Below, one piece after another: positions 1 through 8,994 of a DNA stretch of 64,000 bases; position 1 is the stretch's first letter, and each line of letters begins with the position of its first letter. The notes beneath the pieces were generated by a model. It had not been told where the DNA came from. It saw nothing but the letters and a program-made list of their open reading frames with translations, and did not search any database. This DNA is from Thiothrix nivea DSM 5205 (GTDB taxonomy: Bacteria > Pseudomonadota > Gammaproteobacteria > Thiotrichales > Thiotrichaceae), in NCBI RefSeq assembly GCF_000260135.1, contig NZ_JH651384.1:1615693-1679692 (forward strand), given 5' to 3'. Made by a program: the position numbers and the translations under genes.

Positions 1-1
1 A

Positions 2-430
2 GACGGTGAATTACCCGCTTTGAAGCAAAATTTTGACTATGCTTTGATTACCGTAGGTCATCTAAGAAATGTCACCCCTAGAGTAAAACTTTACGAACTG
101 TTGAGAAAACTGGGTTATCAACTCCCCGTCATTGTTTCACCTTTGAGCTATGTTTCAAAACATGCCAAGGTTGGAGCGGGCACAATTATCATGCACCATG
201 TGATTGTTAATGCTGATGCCGAGATAGGTGATAATTGCATTATCAACACCAAAGCCTTGGTAGAACATGATGCACAAGTGGGCAACCATTGCCATATATC
301 CACCAATGCTGTGGTAAATGGTGGCGTGAATGTGGGGGAACGTAGCTTCATCGGCAGTTCAGCCACCACAAAACAATACATCGATATCCCGACAGATTCT
401 TTTATCAAAGCAGGAAGTTTGACGCAGTGA
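2..430 (+). CDS. NeuD/PglD-type sugar O/N-acetyltransferase, 5'-truncated by the window edge
   Basis: The frame is open to the first base, so the true start lies upstream; a TTG at 20 lies inside the gene. What is visible is the end of the N-terminal Rossmann-like domain (ITVGHLRN), then a left-handed beta-helix built from hexapeptide steps (AKVGAGTIIMHHV, AEIGDNCIINTKALVEHD, NVGERSFIGS). The NTKALVEHD segment carries the catalytic His typical of NeuD/PglD acetyltransferases. The next gene, neuB, overlaps its stop codon, so it probably acetylates an amino-sugar precursor of the nonulosonic acid made by the following genes (LegH-like or NeuD-like role, inferred). The acceptor position cannot be read from sequence. 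Confidence 0.85.
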   Translation, partial: DGELPALKQNFDYALITVGHLRNVTPRVKLYELLRKLGYQLPVIVSPLSYVSKHAKVGAGTIIMHHVIVNADAEIGDNCIINTKALVEHDAQVGNHCHISTNAVVNGGVNVGERSFIGSSATTKQYIDIPTDSFIKAGSLTQ

Positions 431-1428
431 GTGTTTTTATTATTGCCGAGGTTGGAGTCAACCATAACGGCTCGCTAGACTTAGCCAAACAGTTGGTTGA
501 TGTTGCCAACCTTTGTGGCGCAGATGCTGTCAAGTTTCAAACATTCAAGGCAAGTACCTTAGTTACCAAAACAGCGCGGCAAGCCGATTATCAAACAACC
601 AATACCCAGAAAGAAGAAAGCCAGTTTGATATGTTGACACGTCTTGAGCTGAGTGAAGCCGGTCATCATGCCTTGTTTGAATACTGTGATCGGAAAAATA
701 TCGAGTTCATGTCTACACCATTTGACTTGCACAGTATTCAATTCTTGGCTGAACTTGGTGTGAAACGCTTCAAGATACCTTCGGGTGAGATTACCAACTA
801 CCCTTACCTCAGCCTGATTGGGTCGTTCAATAAAGAGATTATCCTCTCCACTGGCATGGCAAATTTGGGGGAAGTTGAAGCGGCCATTCAGGTATTGCTG
901 GAGGCTGGTACGGAACAGCATAAAATCACCGTACTGCACGCAACAACGGATTATCCTACCCAAATGATAGATGTTAATTTAAGAGCCATGCAGACTATGG
1001 CACAAGCCTTTAAATTCCCCGTTGGTTATTCGGATCACACCCCCGGCATTGAAGTGCCTACTGCTGCGGTTGCTCTGGGGGCAAGTGTCATCGAAAAACA
1101 TTTCACCTTAGATCGCAATCTGCCGGGGCCTGACCATAAAGCGAGTTTAGAGCCTGACGAACTTAAAGCAATGGTCGTTGCCATCCGCAATATAGAGATT
1201 GCCTTGGGGGATGGGATAAAACGCGCCTCCCCGAATGAGGCTAAAAACAAACCTATTGCTCGTAAATCCATTGTTGCCAAGCAAGATATTCAAGCGGGTA
1301 AGGTATTTACCCTTGAAAATCTAACCACTAAACGCCCAGGTACAGGTGTTTCGCCTATGCGTTGGCATGAAGTGTTAGGTAAAACAGCAAACCGTGCTTT
1401 TGTCGCAGATGAGTTAATTGAACTATGA
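427..1428 (+). CDS. neuB: N-acylneuraminate/legionaminate synthase (NeuB family)
   Basis: 333 aa, full length for the family. It condenses phosphoenolpyruvate with an N-acyl hexosamine to give a nine-carbon nonulosonic acid. The TIM-barrel NeuB domain shows AEVGVNHNGSL, KFQTF, KIPSGEITNYP, STGMA, GYSDHT, the metal/substrate segment EKHFTLDR and GPDHKASLEP. A C-terminal SAF (antifreeze-like) domain covers about residues 278-333 (KQDIQAGKVFTLENL). It starts at GTG overlapping the previous stop (GTGA), and its own end overlaps the next start (ATGA), so translation is coupled. Sequence alone does not separate sialic from legionaminic acid; the GDP-sugar-type neighbour at 2607 favours legionaminic acid. 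Confidence 0.93.
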   Translation: MSVFIIAEVGVNHNGSLDLAKQLVDVANLCGADAVKFQTFKASTLVTKTARQADYQTTNTQKEESQFDMLTRLELSEAGHHALFEYCDRKNIEFMSTPFDLHSIQFLAELGVKRFKIPSGEITNYPYLSLIGSFNKEIILSTGMANLGEVEAAIQVLLEAGTEQHKITVLHATTDYPTQMIDVNLRAMQTMAQAFKFPVGYSDHTPGIEVPTAAVALGASVIEKHFTLDRNLPGPDHKASLEPDELKAMVVAIRNIEIALGDGIKRASPNEAKNKPIARKSIVAKQDIQAGKVFTLENLTTKRPGTGVSPMRWHEVLGKTANRAFVADELIEL

Positions 1429-2603
1429 GCCGTAAGATTTGTATCATTACTGGCACTCGTGCTGAATATGGCTTGCTGCGTTGGGTTATGCAGGGTATCA
1501 AAGATGACTCTGAACTAACCCTGCAAATCATTGCTACAGGTATGCACTTGTCACCGGAATTTGGTCTTACTTACCAAGCAATAGAACAAGACGGTTTTCA
1601 AATTGACCGCAAAGTTGAGATGCTAACCAGCTCAGATACTTCCGTCGGGATTGCCAAATCCATGGGGTTAGGCATGATCGGCTTCGCCGATGCTTTAGCG
1701 CAATTACAACCGGATATTATTGTGGTCTTAGGAGATCGTTTTGAAATTTTTGCCGCAGTATCGGCAGCATTAGTAGCCCGTATTCCAGTTGCACATTTGC
1801 ATGGTGGTGAAACGACTGAAGGTGCATTTGATGAAGCATTACGGCATTCCATCACTAAAATGTCGCATTTGCATTTCGTAGCAGCCGAGGCATACCGCCA
1901 ACGGGTCATTCAACTGGGTGAGCAGCCTGAACGTGTGTTTTTGGTCGGTGGGCTGGGTATTGATAACATCAAACGCCTGTCATTACTGAATAAAGCCGAA
2001 ATTGAGCAATCACTGGATTTCAAACTAGGCACTAAAAACCTGTTGATCACATTCCACCCTGTCACGCTGGAAACGGCTACGGCGGCTGATCAAATGCAGG
2101 CACTGCTGTTAGCCTTAGAAGAATTGGAAGATACACAACTTATTTTCACACTCCCCAATGCTGATACTGATGGACGCACCCTTATAAAGATGGTCGAGCA
2201 GTTCGCGACTAAACATAGCAATGCCCGTGCTTACACATCTCTAGGACAACTACGTTATTTATCTTGTATAGCTCATATAGATGGAGTGGTAGGTAATTCA
2301 TCTAGTGGTTTAGCTGAAGTCCCTAGCTTTAAGAAAGGGACAATTAACATTGGAGATCGTCAACGCGGCAGACTTCAAGCTGACAGTATCATCAACTGTG
2401 AACCTAATCTTGCGAGTATCAGAGCAGCTTTAGGGCAACTTTACTCTATTGAATTTCAAGAAAAGCTTTGCCATGTCATTAACCCTTACGGTGAGGGTGG
2501 GGCTACTATCAAAATTATAGATACTTTGAAACATTATAAAATCAACGAAATTCTTAAGAAAAAATTTCACGATTTACCAACAAACAATATTACGGCACAT
2601 TAA
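1425..2603 (+). CDS. neuC: UDP/GDP-N-acetylhexosamine 2-epimerase, hydrolysing (NeuC/LegG family)
   Basis: 392 aa. It releases the nucleotide and inverts C2 of an N-acetylhexosamine to supply NeuB with its mannosamine-type substrate. The GT-B-like fold is recognised from GTRAEYG at the N terminus, VLGDRFE, HLHGGE followed by EGAFDEALRHSITKMSHLHF, the ITFHPVT segment and the GNSSSG nucleotide-binding loop. It overlaps neuB by four bases (ATGA). The nucleotide preference (UDP for sialic, GDP for legionaminic acid) cannot be read directly. The last roughly 25 residues are Lys/Asn-rich, marking the start of a more AT-rich stretch. Confidence 0.92.
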   Translation: MSRKICIITGTRAEYGLLRWVMQGIKDDSELTLQIIATGMHLSPEFGLTYQAIEQDGFQIDRKVEMLTSSDTSVGIAKSMGLGMIGFADALAQLQPDIIVVLGDRFEIFAAVSAALVARIPVAHLHGGETTEGAFDEALRHSITKMSHLHFVAAEAYRQRVIQLGEQPERVFLVGGLGIDNIKRLSLLNKAEIEQSLDFKLGTKNLLITFHPVTLETATAADQMQALLLALEELEDTQLIFTLPNADTDGRTLIKMVEQFATKHSNARAYTSLGQLRYLSCIAHIDGVVGNSSSGLAEVPSFKKGTINIGDRQRGRLQADSIINCEPNLASIRAALGQLYSIEFQEKLCHVINPYGEGGATIKIIDTLKHYKINEILKKKFHDLPTNNITAH

Positions 2604-2606
2604 TTC

Positions 2607-3659
2607 ATGAACTCATCCGAACAATTGTGGCAACAAGCTATTCTCAAGACTGATGCAACCATTGGCGAAGCCATCCGCAATCTAGATCAAGTTGCCATTA
2701 AAATTATCTTAGTGTGCAATGAGGCGGGAATTCTGGAAGGTACAGTATCTGATGGTGATATACGACGCGGGTTACTGAAAGGCTTAAACATGGATAGCCC
2801 TATTCTCAGTGTCACGCATCGCAATGCACTGGTTGTGCCACCTGATTTTAGCCGTGAAATGGTGATGCAGCTCATGGTAGCGAATAAGATCCACCAAATT
2901 CCTGTACTTGATGAAGAGCGTCATGTTATTGGCTTATACCTTTGGGATGAAATGACCTCGCCACCAGCACGCCCGAATCTTATGGTCATTATGGCGGGTG
3001 GTATGGGGACACGTCTACGCCCTCATACTGAAAACTGCCCTAAACCATTATTGCCAGTGGCAGGTAAGCCCATGCTGGAACACATTATTGAGCGCGCCAA
3101 ACAAGAAGGATTTAACCAGTTCGTGCTTGCCATTCACTACCTTGGTCACATGATTGAAGATTACTTTGGTAATGGCGAGCGCTTAGGGGTACAGATTAAC
3201 TATCTGCGAGAGGAAGCACCGTTAGGGACGGCTGGGGCATTGAGCTTGCTTAATCCCGTGCCTGATGCGCCCTTTGTGGTGACTAATGGCGATGTAATGA
3301 CTGACATCCGTTATGGTGAACTTCTTGATTTTCACATCCGACACGCTGCGGCTGCTACTATGGCGGTACGGGTGCATGAATGGCAGCACCCCTTTGGTGT
3401 TGTGCAAATGCAAGGGGTGAATATTGTTGGTTTTGAAGAAAAACCCACCGCCCGTAGCCATATCAATGCAGGCGTTTATGCACTTGATCCGGCAGCATTG
3501 GATGTTTTAACTGCGGATAACCGTTGTGATATGCCAACGCTGTTTGAACGTTTGCAAGCTCAAATAAAACGGACGGTTGCTTACCCGATGCATGAGCCTT
3601 GGCTAGATGTGGGTAGACCGGATGATTTAGCTGCCGTGCGACTCAATGCAAATCCATGA
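2607..3659 (+). CDS. ptmE: CBS-domain sugar-1-phosphate nucleotidyltransferase (PtmE-like)
   Basis: 350 aa, two parts. Residues 1 to about 120 form a CBS-domain pair (VSDGDIRRGLLKG; IHQIPVLDEERHVIGL). From about residue 128 an NTP-transferase domain follows, with the nucleotide-binding signature MAGGMGTRLRPHTENCPKPL, the metal-binding NGD segment (VVTNGDVM) and a product-site NAGVYALDP. This layout matches Campylobacter PtmE, which makes GDP-glucosamine for CMP-legionaminic acid (family knowledge). It lies 3 bp after neuC and before oxidoreductase, cytidylyltransferase and SDR genes, the same family order as the Campylobacter ptm cluster. I infer GDP-sugar formation; the nucleotide used is not proven. 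Confidence 0.82.
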   Translation: MNSSEQLWQQAILKTDATIGEAIRNLDQVAIKIILVCNEAGILEGTVSDGDIRRGLLKGLNMDSPILSVTHRNALVVPPDFSREMVMQLMVANKIHQIPVLDEERHVIGLYLWDEMTSPPARPNLMVIMAGGMGTRLRPHTENCPKPLLPVAGKPMLEHIIERAKQEGFNQFVLAIHYLGHMIEDYFGNGERLGVQINYLREEAPLGTAGALSLLNPVPDAPFVVTNGDVMTDIRYGELLDFHIRHAAAATMAVRVHEWQHPFGVVQMQGVNIVGFEEKPTARSHINAGVYALDPAALDVLTADNRCDMPTLFERLQAQIKRTVAYPMHEPWLDVGRPDDLAAVRLNANP

Positions 3660-3727
3660 AATTAGTTAGACATTGGACGCATGTACCAATACGAACAAGC
3701 TAACCGACTATACCGTCAGGTGTTTGG

Positions 3728-4645
3728 ATGAAAGTGCTTTTAATTGGTTATGGCTCAATAGGACGACGCCACGATGAGGTCTTGTCTTCATTTGCAAAGA
3801 TTAATGAAACGCACATCGTCACTAAACAAACCTTGGCTGATCGCGTCACGTTTAGCGCCCTTGAAAATGTCGGGAATATTCAATCGTATGATTATTTCTT
3901 AATTGCATCTGAAACTAAAAAACACTATGAGCAACTTTGTTGGTTGAATGAGCAGGTAAGTGGCAAAAAAATATTTTGTGAAAAACCTTTGTTTGAAAAA
4001 CATTACGATTTGCCACCAATGAATAACCAGATTTATATAGGTTATGTTTTACGTTTTCACCCGATTTTGCAAAAAATGAAAAGCTTACTCGATGGTCAGG
4101 AAGTTTTAACGGCTAATATTGCCTGCGGTTCATACCTTCCAAGCTGGCGAACGAATATTGATTATCGGGATTCATACAGCGCGAAAAAAGCTGAAGGCGG
4201 TGGGGTGTTACTCGATTTAAGCCATGAGCTAGATTATGCCGCCTGGTTGGTAGGGAGTTTGCAGGAGGTTAAAAGCTACCAGGCCAAGGTGTCAGACTTG
4301 GAGATCGACAGCGATGATCTTGTTTCATTAGTCGGGAAAACAGATCAAAAAGCCATTATCAATTTAGTAATGGATTACTTTAGTCCATCTGCGCATCGTT
4401 TAATTCGCATCAATACTAATACGTTTACGCTCGAAGCCGACTTGATTAAAAATGAACTGATTCAAACCCACGTGAATGGTGAAAAAGACGTGTTTGCATT
4501 TCAAAGGCTGCAAAGAAACGATATGTTTCAAGCAATGCATCACGAAATTCTGTTCAATGAGCAAAAGAATTTTGTCTGCACCCTAGGTCAAGGGTTAAGC
4601 ATTATGCAAACGATTAATACGATACAGGAACAAAACAATGAGTGA
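3728..4645 (+). CDS. Gfo/Idh/MocA-family oxidoreductase in the nonulosonate cluster (PtmF-position)
   Basis: 305 aa. The N-terminal Rossmann fold has LLIGYGSIGRRH at residues 4-15, and the family's FCEKPLF motif (EKP with catalytic Lys) lies near residue 88. A C-terminal alpha/beta domain carries a GGVLLDLSHELDYAAWL segment typical of the substrate-side His region. The product presumably oxidises or reduces a sugar with NAD(P); the substrate is unknown. A gap of about 70 bp separates it from the preceding gene; its 3' end overlaps the cytidylyltransferase start by 8 bp. By gene order it sits where ptmF sits in Campylobacter, but I would not claim orthology without alignment. Confidence 0.8.
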   Translation: MKVLLIGYGSIGRRHDEVLSSFAKINETHIVTKQTLADRVTFSALENVGNIQSYDYFLIASETKKHYEQLCWLNEQVSGKKIFCEKPLFEKHYDLPPMNNQIYIGYVLRFHPILQKMKSLLDGQEVLTANIACGSYLPSWRTNIDYRDSYSAKKAEGGGVLLDLSHELDYAAWLVGSLQEVKSYQAKVSDLEIDSDDLVSLVGKTDQKAIINLVMDYFSPSAHRLIRINTNTFTLEADLIKNELIQTHVNGEKDVFAFQRLQRNDMFQAMHHEILFNEQKNFVCTLGQGLSIMQTINTIQEQNNE

Positions 4646-5342
4646 TGTGCTTTGCACTATTTGTGCTCGAGGTGGCTCAAAAGGCGTAAAAAATAAAAAC
4701 ATTAAACTGCTCAACGGTAAACCCTTGCTTGCTTATACCATTGAGCAGGCATTGCAAAGTGAGTTATTTGATCATGTGGTGGTGAGCACTGATTCGGATG
4801 ATATTGCGAATGTGGCAACACAATGCGGCGCAGAGGTGTTTTTTCGCCGTTCGCCGGAATTGTCTTCGGATACCGTAGGGAAATTGGACGTGATTCGCGA
4901 TGCCTTGTTAAAAAGCGAAGTGCATTACAATAAAACTTACGCTTATCACGTGGATTTAGATGCTACTTCACCATTGCGTGATGTGATCGATATTGTAGTG
5001 TCGTTTAAGCAATTCAAGGCGAATAACAACAGCAATTTAATCACCGCAATGCCCAGCCGTAGAAGCCCATATTTCAATTTAATTGAGGTGGATGCAAATG
5101 GGCGGGTGGCGCTGTCTAAGAAACTAGACGGAACCGTTGTGCGCCGACAAGATGCGCCTAAGAGTTATGACATGAATGCCTCAATTTATATCTGGACAAG
5201 AGATGCACTGTTAAATCAGCCAAGTTTATTTTCAGAAACAACGGGGTTATATGTTATGCCCGAAGAACGCTCAATCGATATAGATGCCGAAGTGGATTTT
5301 GAATTTGTCGAATTTTTAATGAGAAAGAAAGATGCTAAATAA
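4638..5342 (+). CDS. CMP-N-acylneuraminate / CMP-legionaminate cytidylyltransferase
   Basis: 234 aa, normal length. It activates the nonulosonic acid with CTP for glycosyltransfer. Motifs: ICARGGSKGVKNKNIK at residues 8-23 (nucleotide-binding P-loop-like signature of NeuA/KDO transferases), VVVSTDSDDIA, HVDLDATSPLRD and the C-terminal IDIDAEVDFEFVE with metal-binding Asp residues. It overlaps both neighbours. Together with neuB and neuC it completes synthesis and activation of a sialic-like sugar. PtmB/LegF is the positional counterpart in Campylobacter; NeuA is the alternative name if the product is sialic acid. Confidence 0.9.
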   Translation: MSDVLCTICARGGSKGVKNKNIKLLNGKPLLAYTIEQALQSELFDHVVVSTDSDDIANVATQCGAEVFFRRSPELSSDTVGKLDVIRDALLKSEVHYNKTYAYHVDLDATSPLRDVIDIVVSFKQFKANNNSNLITAMPSRRSPYFNLIEVDANGRVALSKKLDGTVVRRQDAPKSYDMNASIYIWTRDALLNQPSLFSETTGLYVMPEERSIDIDAEVDFEFVEFLMRKKDAK

Positions 5343-6099
5343 TCAAATTGTAGTGGTAACCGGCGGAGCAGGCCTGATAGGTAAAGCTTTTGTTGAAGCG
5401 ATTGCACAGAATGGCGGTGTCGCGATAATTGCAGATATCAGTATAGAAAGAAGTCACCAAGCTAAAGCAAGTTTGCCAGAAAGCTTGCAATATAATATTG
5501 ATGTGATCGAATTGGATATTACCAATAAAGAATCCATTACCCAACAAATACAAGCCTTGCATCAAAAATATGGGCGAATCGATGCATTAGTGAATAACGC
5601 CTACCCAAGAAATAAAAATTATGGTCGTCATTTTTTTGATGTCGAGTATGAAGACTTTAATGAAAACGTAGGGTTGCATTTAGGAGGATACTTTAATGTC
5701 TCAAAACACTTTGCGAAATTCTTTGTTGAGCAAGGGCATGGCAATATTATCAATATTTCGTCTATATATGGCTTAGTCGCACCGCGCTTTCACATCTACG
5801 AAGGCACAAAAATGACCGTGCCAGTGGAATATGCGGTTATTAAGTCGGGTTTAAATCATCTAACCCAGTATATGACCGTCTACTTAAAAGATAAAAATGT
5901 CCGCGTGAATACCTTAGCGCTCGGCGGTATTTTAGATGGTCAGCCGGAATCGTTTCTTAAAAACTATCGGGATGAATGCTTAAACAAAGGCATGCTTAAT
6001 CCTAAAGATATTGTGGGTTCATTGGTTTACTTGCTTTCAGAGCAAAGCAAATACGTCAATGGACAGAATATTGTTGTAGATGATGGGTTTAGTTTGTGA
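5332..6099 (+). CDS. Short-chain dehydrogenase/reductase (PtmA-position)
   Basis: 255 aa classical SDR. The NAD(P)-binding TGGAGLIGKAF motif is at residues 10-20, NNAYPRN takes the NNAG position, the catalytic Ser is in IINISSIYGL and the YxxxK pair is in EYAVIKSG. The C terminus (VNGQNIVVDDGFSL) is typical of the family. It overlaps the cytidylyltransferase by 11 bp and the next gene by 4 bp (GTGA). It closes the nonulosonate block; PtmA, an SDR, occupies the same place in Campylobacter. The reaction is not known from the sequence. Confidence 0.85.
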   Translation: MLNNQIVVVTGGAGLIGKAFVEAIAQNGGVAIIADISIERSHQAKASLPESLQYNIDVIELDITNKESITQQIQALHQKYGRIDALVNNAYPRNKNYGRHFFDVEYEDFNENVGLHLGGYFNVSKHFAKFFVEQGHGNIINISSIYGLVAPRFHIYEGTKMTVPVEYAVIKSGLNHLTQYMTVYLKDKNVRVNTLALGGILDGQPESFLKNYRDECLNKGMLNPKDIVGSLVYLLSEQSKYVNGQNIVVDDGFSL

Positions 6100-7487
6100 C
6101 TTTAAAGAAGCCATTAGCATTGTTCCATATAGAATTGTATAAAAGGGAGATAGTACCCAAGCTATATCTTGCTATGTACTTGGCCAAAAACTTTAATTTT
6201 CAAATTTATCTTGGAAAAGTTGAGAATTATGCACAGGCGACAATCGGAAAAGGTGTTTACCTTAATAAAGATCATGGTGTATGGAGTGAAGAAAGGTTAT
6301 TGAAAATAAAGTCTAATGGATACTTTGTTACAGCGTTTGATGAGGAGGGTATGATATATAAATCTGATGAAATTTATAACCGTTCTAGAGGTTCAAAAAA
6401 ATTATTGGATGAACTCGATGCTATTTTTCTTTGGGGAGAAAATCAATCAAAAACAATCGGAAAAATTTCCCAAAATTTTAATAACAAGTTTATAACAGGA
6501 TCACCTAAGTTTGATTTTTATAAAAGCGTTAAAAATAGATCTATAGATCAGAAGATTGGGGGAAGGGATGTTATAAAAGTTTTAGTCAATACACGATTTA
6601 CATATGTTAATAGTTTAAACCCCACTCTCCAAAGTGACATAGATAATTTAAAAAAACTTAGTTTTGTTAAGTCAAAAGAAGATGAATTTTTATTTAGACA
6701 ACTTGTTGAATCAGATAAAGTTATTTTTAATGAATTTTGTAAGTTATTTAACTTATTAGGTGATGATGAGCGTTTTGCTGTCGTCATAAGGCCACATCCT
6801 GCTGAAAATGGCGAAGTTTATAAAGAGTTCGCGAGTAAATACAATAATATACACGTTGATGGTAATTCGGATTTGATACAGCAAATTATTACGCATGACT
6901 GTGTAGTACACGATGGTTGTTCTACAGCAATTGAAGCAAGGGTTTTAGGTAAGTATGTTTTTGGATTAAGGCCTGAAAATTTAAAATCAGCATATATAGC
7001 TACAGCGAATAGATTTTCAAGAAATTTCATGGATGCAAGTTCTTTAAAGAAATATTTACTTAACAAGTCTGAATGGTACTTGGAGGATGTCGATCACTTG
7101 GGGAAATTGTTTATAGAAAACTGGAAAGATAAATCTGCGTCCATTTCGTTTGGAAAGATAATCGATTCTTTTGATTTAGAAAAAGTTGAAATATTGAAAC
7201 CAAGTATTGAAAAACAAAGTGTTAAGCGATTTATTGCCGATGTAGTCTACTTTTTTGTTAGAAAATATCCCTCTTTGCTAAAACTGTTGCCAACAAGCAC
7301 AGCGAAAAAGGTTCAAAACTTTTATCAGGCTAGATCTAAAAGCCAGAAAGTTTTTCCAAAAATTAAACTAGAAAATGTGAAAGAACAAATTAATTATCTA
7401 TGTGGTCTTGATGAAATCCTTGGTAATTATGAAAAATACAATATAAAAAAAATAAATTCTTATTCCTTTGTTATTACCTATGATTAA
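6096..7487 (+). CDS. Surface-carbohydrate biosynthesis protein with GT-B-like fold
   Basis: 463 aa, GTG start overlapping the SDR stop. No membrane segment is evident. The central and C-terminal part carries a VVIRPHPAENGEVYKEF segment and a VVHDGCSTAIEARVLGK segment. These resemble the phosphate/nucleotide-binding HP and DGxST elements of CDP-glycerol glycerophosphotransferase-like and 'surface carbohydrate biosynthesis' proteins. It probably transfers a sugar or sugar phosphate during glycan assembly, and may be the transferase for the CMP-sugar made upstream (inference from adjacency). Base composition drops sharply to AT-rich here compared with neuB, suggesting separate acquisition. Confidence 0.65.
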   Translation: MTLKKPLALFHIELYKREIVPKLYLAMYLAKNFNFQIYLGKVENYAQATIGKGVYLNKDHGVWSEERLLKIKSNGYFVTAFDEEGMIYKSDEIYNRSRGSKKLLDELDAIFLWGENQSKTIGKISQNFNNKFITGSPKFDFYKSVKNRSIDQKIGGRDVIKVLVNTRFTYVNSLNPTLQSDIDNLKKLSFVKSKEDEFLFRQLVESDKVIFNEFCKLFNLLGDDERFAVVIRPHPAENGEVYKEFASKYNNIHVDGNSDLIQQIITHDCVVHDGCSTAIEARVLGKYVFGLRPENLKSAYIATANRFSRNFMDASSLKKYLLNKSEWYLEDVDHLGKLFIENWKDKSASISFGKIIDSFDLEKVEILKPSIEKQSVKRFIADVVYFFVRKYPSLLKLLPTSTAKKVQNFYQARSKSQKVFPKIKLENVKEQINYLCGLDEILGNYEKYNIKKINSYSFVITYD

Positions 7488-8994
7488 CTCTATGATTAAC
7501 CAATACCTCTCCAACCAACCAGGCATGGTGCTTGAATCCGATTTAGCGGGCGAGTTTCCGCTGTATCTTTATTGGCCGCAAGATCAATCGACCTTGTTGT
7601 ATTCCACCTCGATTACCGAGTTATTAAACGATGCGTGCGTGCCGAAGCCGTTAAAGGTCAGCACAGAAGGCCTGTCGTTTTTATTGCAAAGCGGAGTGGT
7701 GCCACCGCCGAAAACCGCTTATCAGGATATTTACCTTCTCGGCATTGGCGACAAGGCGAAGGTATCCACGATCAATGGCAAAGTCGACATTCAATTTAGC
7801 CACGCATTTCCGTTTTTAAACGCCAACCGTTTACAAGCCGATGAAATGCAGCCGGATGAAAACTTAATCCTGCAAATGTTGGCAGAAGCAACAATCAGTC
7901 GCATAGATCAATCAAAACCAAGTTTTTTATTCCACAGTGCAGGAAAAGATAGTAATACGATTGCATTAGCATTAGCTGAAGCAGGCTGGCAAAATAAGGT
8001 GACTCTTATTACCCACAAATCCAAAGGCAAAGCTGACGAAAGTGAAATTAGTAAAAAAATTGCTAAGCAACTTGGCTTTAAACATCAAGTGTTATATGAA
8101 GTCGATCAACTACAAATCAATCACAAACTCGCGATTAAAGAATATTTAATCCAGACACCTTTCCCTTGTACTGATAATGTGACACTAGCTTATCCTATTT
8201 ATACACATCAACTCCCAGAGCTTAAAGGTGCAAATATTATTGATGGAGGTGGCAACGATAGCTATATGACGATACCACCGAGTGTTCGAGACTTAAAAGT
8301 CATTCCACTATCGAAGTGGACACATTACGCCAGCTTTATTCGTCACCTAGTACAGTCAGAGAGTGTACTATCTCTAGTGATTCGCACCCCAGCAGAATGG
8401 TGTGGCATGAGTGGTCTAAGTCTTGCTGATGCAAAAAAATTAATGCCTGATACAGTGAGTGTTTATCCGTATTGGAAACAAGAAAGTCAACTACGTAAAG
8501 ATTTGGATTTATTTGATTTTAAAACTAGTATATTAACGCCAGTAACTGCTTCTGAATTGCATATTAGAAAAGTCAGGAACTTTGCTGATTCTATCTCTTC
8601 AAACATGGTATTACCTTTTGCCAATCAAATCATTGCTGAATACTTCGCCAATATGCCGGAAGAATATTTATTTGACCGTAAAACTCTTAAAAACAAACTT
8701 ATTCTCCGCAAAATTTTAAAGGAGCGTATCGGCTTAGATTCTGATGCATTAGGTAAAATGGGATTCAAATACGATTCACGTAGCATTGTACTACAAAACA
8801 ATGATGAACTTTTCCAGGAAATTTTTTCTTGTAAACTTTGGAATCAAGTAGGACTAGAGAAAGTGCTAAAGCGTCTGAAGCACAACATGAATGGACAAGG
8901 TTGGAGTTCTATAGCATCAGGGCGATTTTTGTATAGAATCTACCTTTTATCAGGATGGTATAACAATAATTTCACTATAAATATTGAGAGCTAG
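7480..8994 (+). CDS. Asparagine-synthetase-like ATP-pyrophosphatase protein lacking the glutaminase Cys
   Basis: About 504 aa from ATG 7480 (ATG 7492 equally possible; a TTG at 7468 is also in frame). Residues ~135-330 form an Asn_synthase-type domain with the PP-loop variant FHSAGKDSNTIALALAEAG, where family members have SGGxDS, and the downstream DGGGNDSYM segment. The N-terminal ~110 residues look like a GATase-II relic (LLYSTSITELL, LLQSGVVPPPKTAYQDIYLL), but no Cys follows the initiator Met. Ammonia from glutamine is therefore unlikely to be made in cis. In a glycan cluster this could amidate or otherwise ATP-activate a sugar carboxylate (inference). The 3' end abuts the next gene directly. 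Confidence 0.72.
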   Translation: MINSMINQYLSNQPGMVLESDLAGEFPLYLYWPQDQSTLLYSTSITELLNDACVPKPLKVSTEGLSFLLQSGVVPPPKTAYQDIYLLGIGDKAKVSTINGKVDIQFSHAFPFLNANRLQADEMQPDENLILQMLAEATISRIDQSKPSFLFHSAGKDSNTIALALAEAGWQNKVTLITHKSKGKADESEISKKIAKQLGFKHQVLYEVDQLQINHKLAIKEYLIQTPFPCTDNVTLAYPIYTHQLPELKGANIIDGGGNDSYMTIPPSVRDLKVIPLSKWTHYASFIRHLVQSESVLSLVIRTPAEWCGMSGLSLADAKKLMPDTVSVYPYWKQESQLRKDLDLFDFKTSILTPVTASELHIRKVRNFADSISSNMVLPFANQIIAEYFANMPEEYLFDRKTLKNKLILRKILKERIGLDSDALGKMGFKYDSRSIVLQNNDELFQEIFSCKLWNQVGLEKVLKRLKHNMNGQGWSSIASGRFLYRIYLLSGWYNNNFTINIES

